Shown here in pieces: positions 4,934 to 6,368 of a DNA stretch of 6,368 bases (the stretch's first letter is position 1; every line of letters starts with the position of its first letter). Position numbers and translations under genes: made by a program. The DNA comes from Chloroflexota bacterium (GTDB lineage Bacteria > Chloroflexota > Dehalococcoidia > Tepidiformales > Tepidiformaceae). Location of the stretch: the NCBI GenBank assembly GCA_021823905.1, contig JAKALX010000227.1, positions 1-6,368 on the forward strand, in the 5' to 3' direction. Under the pieces are notes generated by a model. It had not been told where the DNA came from, did no database searches, and saw only the letters and a list, made by a program, of their open reading frames with translations.

Positions 4934-5554
4934 GTGGAAATCACCTGGCTTGGTCGCACCTGCTTCCGGCTGAAGGGCCGCGAGGGCGCCGTCGTCACCG
5001 ACCCCTGTCCCCCCGACAGTGGCTATCGCTTCCCCAGGCAGGTGGCCGACATCGTGACGCTCAGCCGCCGCGACGACCCGGGCTACAGCTTCGTTGCCGG
5101 CGTCGCCCCCGAGGCGATGGTCTTCGATGCGCCCGGCGAATACGAGCACGGCGGGATCCTCGTCACCGCCATCGCATCGAAGCTCCCCGACGGCGGCCGG
5201 AACATCATCTTCGTGATCGAAGTCGACGGCATCCGCATTGGCCATCTCGGGCGGCCGGCGGCCGTCAACCCGTCGAAGGTCGACGAGCTCAAGGATGTCG
5301 ATGTGCTCCTGCTGCCCGTCGGTGGCGGCGGGTCGCTCTCCGGCGCGGCGGCGGCCGACGTGATGACGACCATCGACCCGAAGATCGCCATCCCGATGAA
5401 CTTCAAGACGGCCGAGGAGACGCTCGACCTGGAGCCGCTCGACCGCTTCCTCAAGGAAACCGGCGCCAAGAACGAACCACAGCCGAAACTAACCGTGACG
5501 CGCTCCACGATCCCGGCGGAGCTGACCGTCATGCTCCTCCAGCCGCGCAGCTGA
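4934..5554 (+). CDS. Metallo-beta-lactamase-fold protein with lost metal ligands (COG2220-like)
   Basis: The 206-residue product follows the layout of the COG2220 / UlaG-like branch of the MBL superfamily. It shows MEITWLG..CFRLKG (residues 1-15), VVTDPCPPDSGY (20-31), ADIVTLS (38-44), FDAPGEYEHGGILVTAI (64-80), IFVIEVDGIRIGHLG (92-106), DVDVLLLPVGGGG (121-133) and IAIPMNFKT (151-159). The fold is therefore clear, but the metal-binding residues expected in these motifs are absent. The GHSCF-type His is Arg8, the HxHxDH segment reads RRDDPG (45-50), the LGD Asp is Arg107 and the PMH His is Asn156. Hydrolase activity is therefore unlikely; a binding, structural or regulatory role is more probable. 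The GTG start gives the exact family N-terminus; ATG 4926 is out of frame. The PilZ gene follows after 54 bases in the same direction. Confidence 0.85.
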   Translation: MEITWLGRTCFRLKGREGAVVTDPCPPDSGYRFPRQVADIVTLSRRDDPGYSFVAGVAPEAMVFDAPGEYEHGGILVTAIASKLPDGGRNIIFVIEVDGIRIGHLGRPAAVNPSKVDELKDVDVLLLPVGGGGSLSGAAAADVMTTIDPKIAIPMNFKTAEETLDLEPLDRFLKETGAKNEPQPKLTVTRSTIPAELTVMLLQPRS

Positions 5555-5608
5555 TCGCTCCTCTTGCCTGGTCTCCAGAACGTGCGGCCCCTGGTCGAAG
5601 ATCCTCGT

Positions 5609-6232
5609 ATGAATCAACAGCAAGCTGCTGCTCGCACTGGCGAGCCTCCGCCCGGTGCGCCGGCGACAATCTTCAGCCGGGATGCCCGCAGGTCGATCCT
5701 CGCCGAGGCAACGTACGGTGGCCAGCAGGGCTTCAATTGCTGGCTCACGCTTGACACCGGCGCGGGTCCGCTCGAACCAGGACGGGACGTCATGATTGCC
5801 TGCGGGCCGATCGGCGAGCGGGTCGCCCTCCTGGCCCGCGTGCGCGACGTTGGTGACGGGCGCGCCGTCTTCGTGCGCCAGAGCCCCTGGCGGGCGGTCG
5901 ACACCCGGTCCTTCCCCCGCTTCCCGACGAACGTGCCGGCGGTGCTGGTCGTTGGCGATGAGCGGATCAACGGCACCGTCGTCGATGTTTCGCTCGGCGG
6001 CATGGCGATCGAAGTCGAGCAGCCCATCGAGGCGGAATCGCTGGACGTGCGGATTGGCGAGGATGGAGAGCCGTCCCTGCTCCCGTGCCTTGTCGTCTCG
6101 AAACAGCAACGGCCGGATCGAACGGTGCTGCACGTGGAGTTCGGGATACTCGGCGACGAGGCGGCGGTATGCGTGGAACGGCTCGTCGCCGACGTGAGCG
6201 ATGGGCATGAGCGCGAGCTTCTCGCCAGCTAA
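5609..6232 (+). CDS. PilZ-domain protein, probable c-di-GMP receptor
   Basis: This 207-residue protein has two beta-barrel-like halves, as in YcgR-type proteins but without recognisable YcgR identity. Residues about 20-97 form an N-terminal domain (ILAEATYGGQQGFNCWLTL, then LEPGRDVMIACGP and ERVALLARVRDV). Residues about 98-200 form a PilZ domain. The c-di-GMP signatures are intact: RSFPR (Arg100 and Arg104 of RxxxR) and DVSLGG (Asp126, Ser128, Gly131 of D/NxSxxG). It should bind c-di-GMP and relay it to surface, motility or other outputs; the partner is unknown. No membrane segment or signal peptide is visible. ATG 5609 has only a weak GAAG 8 bases upstream. In-frame GTG 5582 and TTG 5564 are possible but add non-conserved residues. 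It may be cotranscribed with the MBL-fold gene 54 bases upstream. Its TAA overlaps the stop of the convergent right-edge gene. Confidence 0.86.
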   Translation: MNQQQAAARTGEPPPGAPATIFSRDARRSILAEATYGGQQGFNCWLTLDTGAGPLEPGRDVMIACGPIGERVALLARVRDVGDGRAVFVRQSPWRAVDTRSFPRFPTNVPAVLVVGDERINGTVVDVSLGGMAIEVEQPIEAESLDVRIGEDGEPSLLPCLVVSKQQRPDRTVLHVEFGILGDEAAVCVERLVADVSDGHERELLAS

Positions 6233-6368
6233 CCGCGCGCCAGCCACTCCGCCGCGGACGGGGCCGCTTTCAACCCCGTTGCCAGCCTCACGCTCCGCAG
6301 CAGCGCTTGCTCGACCGCCCGTGCCACAAGCACGCCGGAGATGAGTGCGTCGTCCTCGCTCGGCTCAA
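6229..6368 (-). CDS. Partial unidentified protein, C-terminal end
   Basis: On the minus strand an open frame enters from the right edge and ends at TAG (6231-6229), giving 45 complete residues that read EPSEDDALISGVLVARAVE, then QALLRSVRLATGLKAAP, and finish SAAEWLARG. Third codon positions are strongly G or C, and the other two minus-strand frames are less convincing here, so I take it as genuine coding sequence. The acidic start followed by an Ala/Leu/Arg-rich helix suggests a helical C-terminal segment. No family can be named from this fragment. Its stop codon overlaps the PilZ stop by 4 bases, tail to tail, leaving no room for a separate terminator between the two genes. Confidence 0.55.
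   Translation of the reverse strand, partial: EPSEDDALISGVLVARAVEQALLRSVRLATGLKAAPSAAEWLARG

Noticed and set aside
5489..6247. 252-codon minus-strand frame opposite the PilZ gene
   Set aside because: The PilZ motifs RxxxR and DxSxxG lie on the plus strand; the minus frame near the right edge that looks coding is a different one, ending at 6229.

Overview
The window is GC-rich, gene-dense bacterial DNA with little intergenic space, several GTG starts and strong G/C bias at third codon positions. The gene mix is a CHK/EcKinase-like phosphotransferase, a mitochondrial-processing-peptidase-like M16 protease, a DUF433/DUF5615 pair, an enoyl-CoA hydratase-family protein, a COG2220-type beta-lactamase-fold protein and a PilZ protein. 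This best suggests an environmental, uncultured-type Chloroflexota (Dehalococcoidia or a relative). That placement is an inference from gene content and style, because no rRNA, tRNA or phylogenetic marker is present. No tRNA, rRNA, CRISPR array, insertion sequence or integrase was seen, and no gene-free stretch exceeds about 160 bases.

Layout. Positions 1-237 hold the C-terminal end of a small membrane protein. It is followed 29 bases later by a phosphotransferase of the aminoglycoside/choline-kinase fold (267-1385). A minus-strand HigBA-type toxin-antitoxin module (1389-1929) meets that gene tail to tail with only 3 bases between them. A divergent gap then leads to an M16 zinc metallopeptidase (2036-3307, GTG start with a strong Shine-Dalgarno). 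Next comes a second putative toxin-antitoxin pair, DUF433 (3341-3574) and a DUF5615 PIN-like protein (3571-3942), joined by a GTGA start/stop overlap. An enoyl-CoA hydratase-family gene follows (4005-4772), then a 161-base gap with a candidate terminator hairpin. After it lie a metallo-beta-lactamase-fold protein (4934-5554) and a PilZ-domain protein (5609-6232). The right edge carries the C-terminal end of an unidentified minus-strand gene whose stop overlaps the PilZ stop.

How the genes relate. This is not one pathway. The two toxin-antitoxin modules bracket the peptidase and look like accessory insertions among ordinary metabolic genes. The phosphotransferase and the crotonase-fold protein fit acyl-CoA or xenobiotic-type metabolism, but their substrates cannot be read from sequence. 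The last two plus-strand genes may be co-transcribed, pairing a probable non-enzymatic MBL-fold protein with a likely c-di-GMP receptor.

Most notable observations: (1) the MBL-fold protein keeps the fold's landmark motifs but has lost every expected metal ligand; (2) the crotonase-family protein lacks the first catalytic Glu and an oxyanion-hole Gly; (3) two genes share a TA(T/C)GAT-N6-GTG arrangement with no Shine-Dalgarno, as expected for leaderless transcripts; (4) two different toxin-antitoxin modules lie within 2.6 kb.
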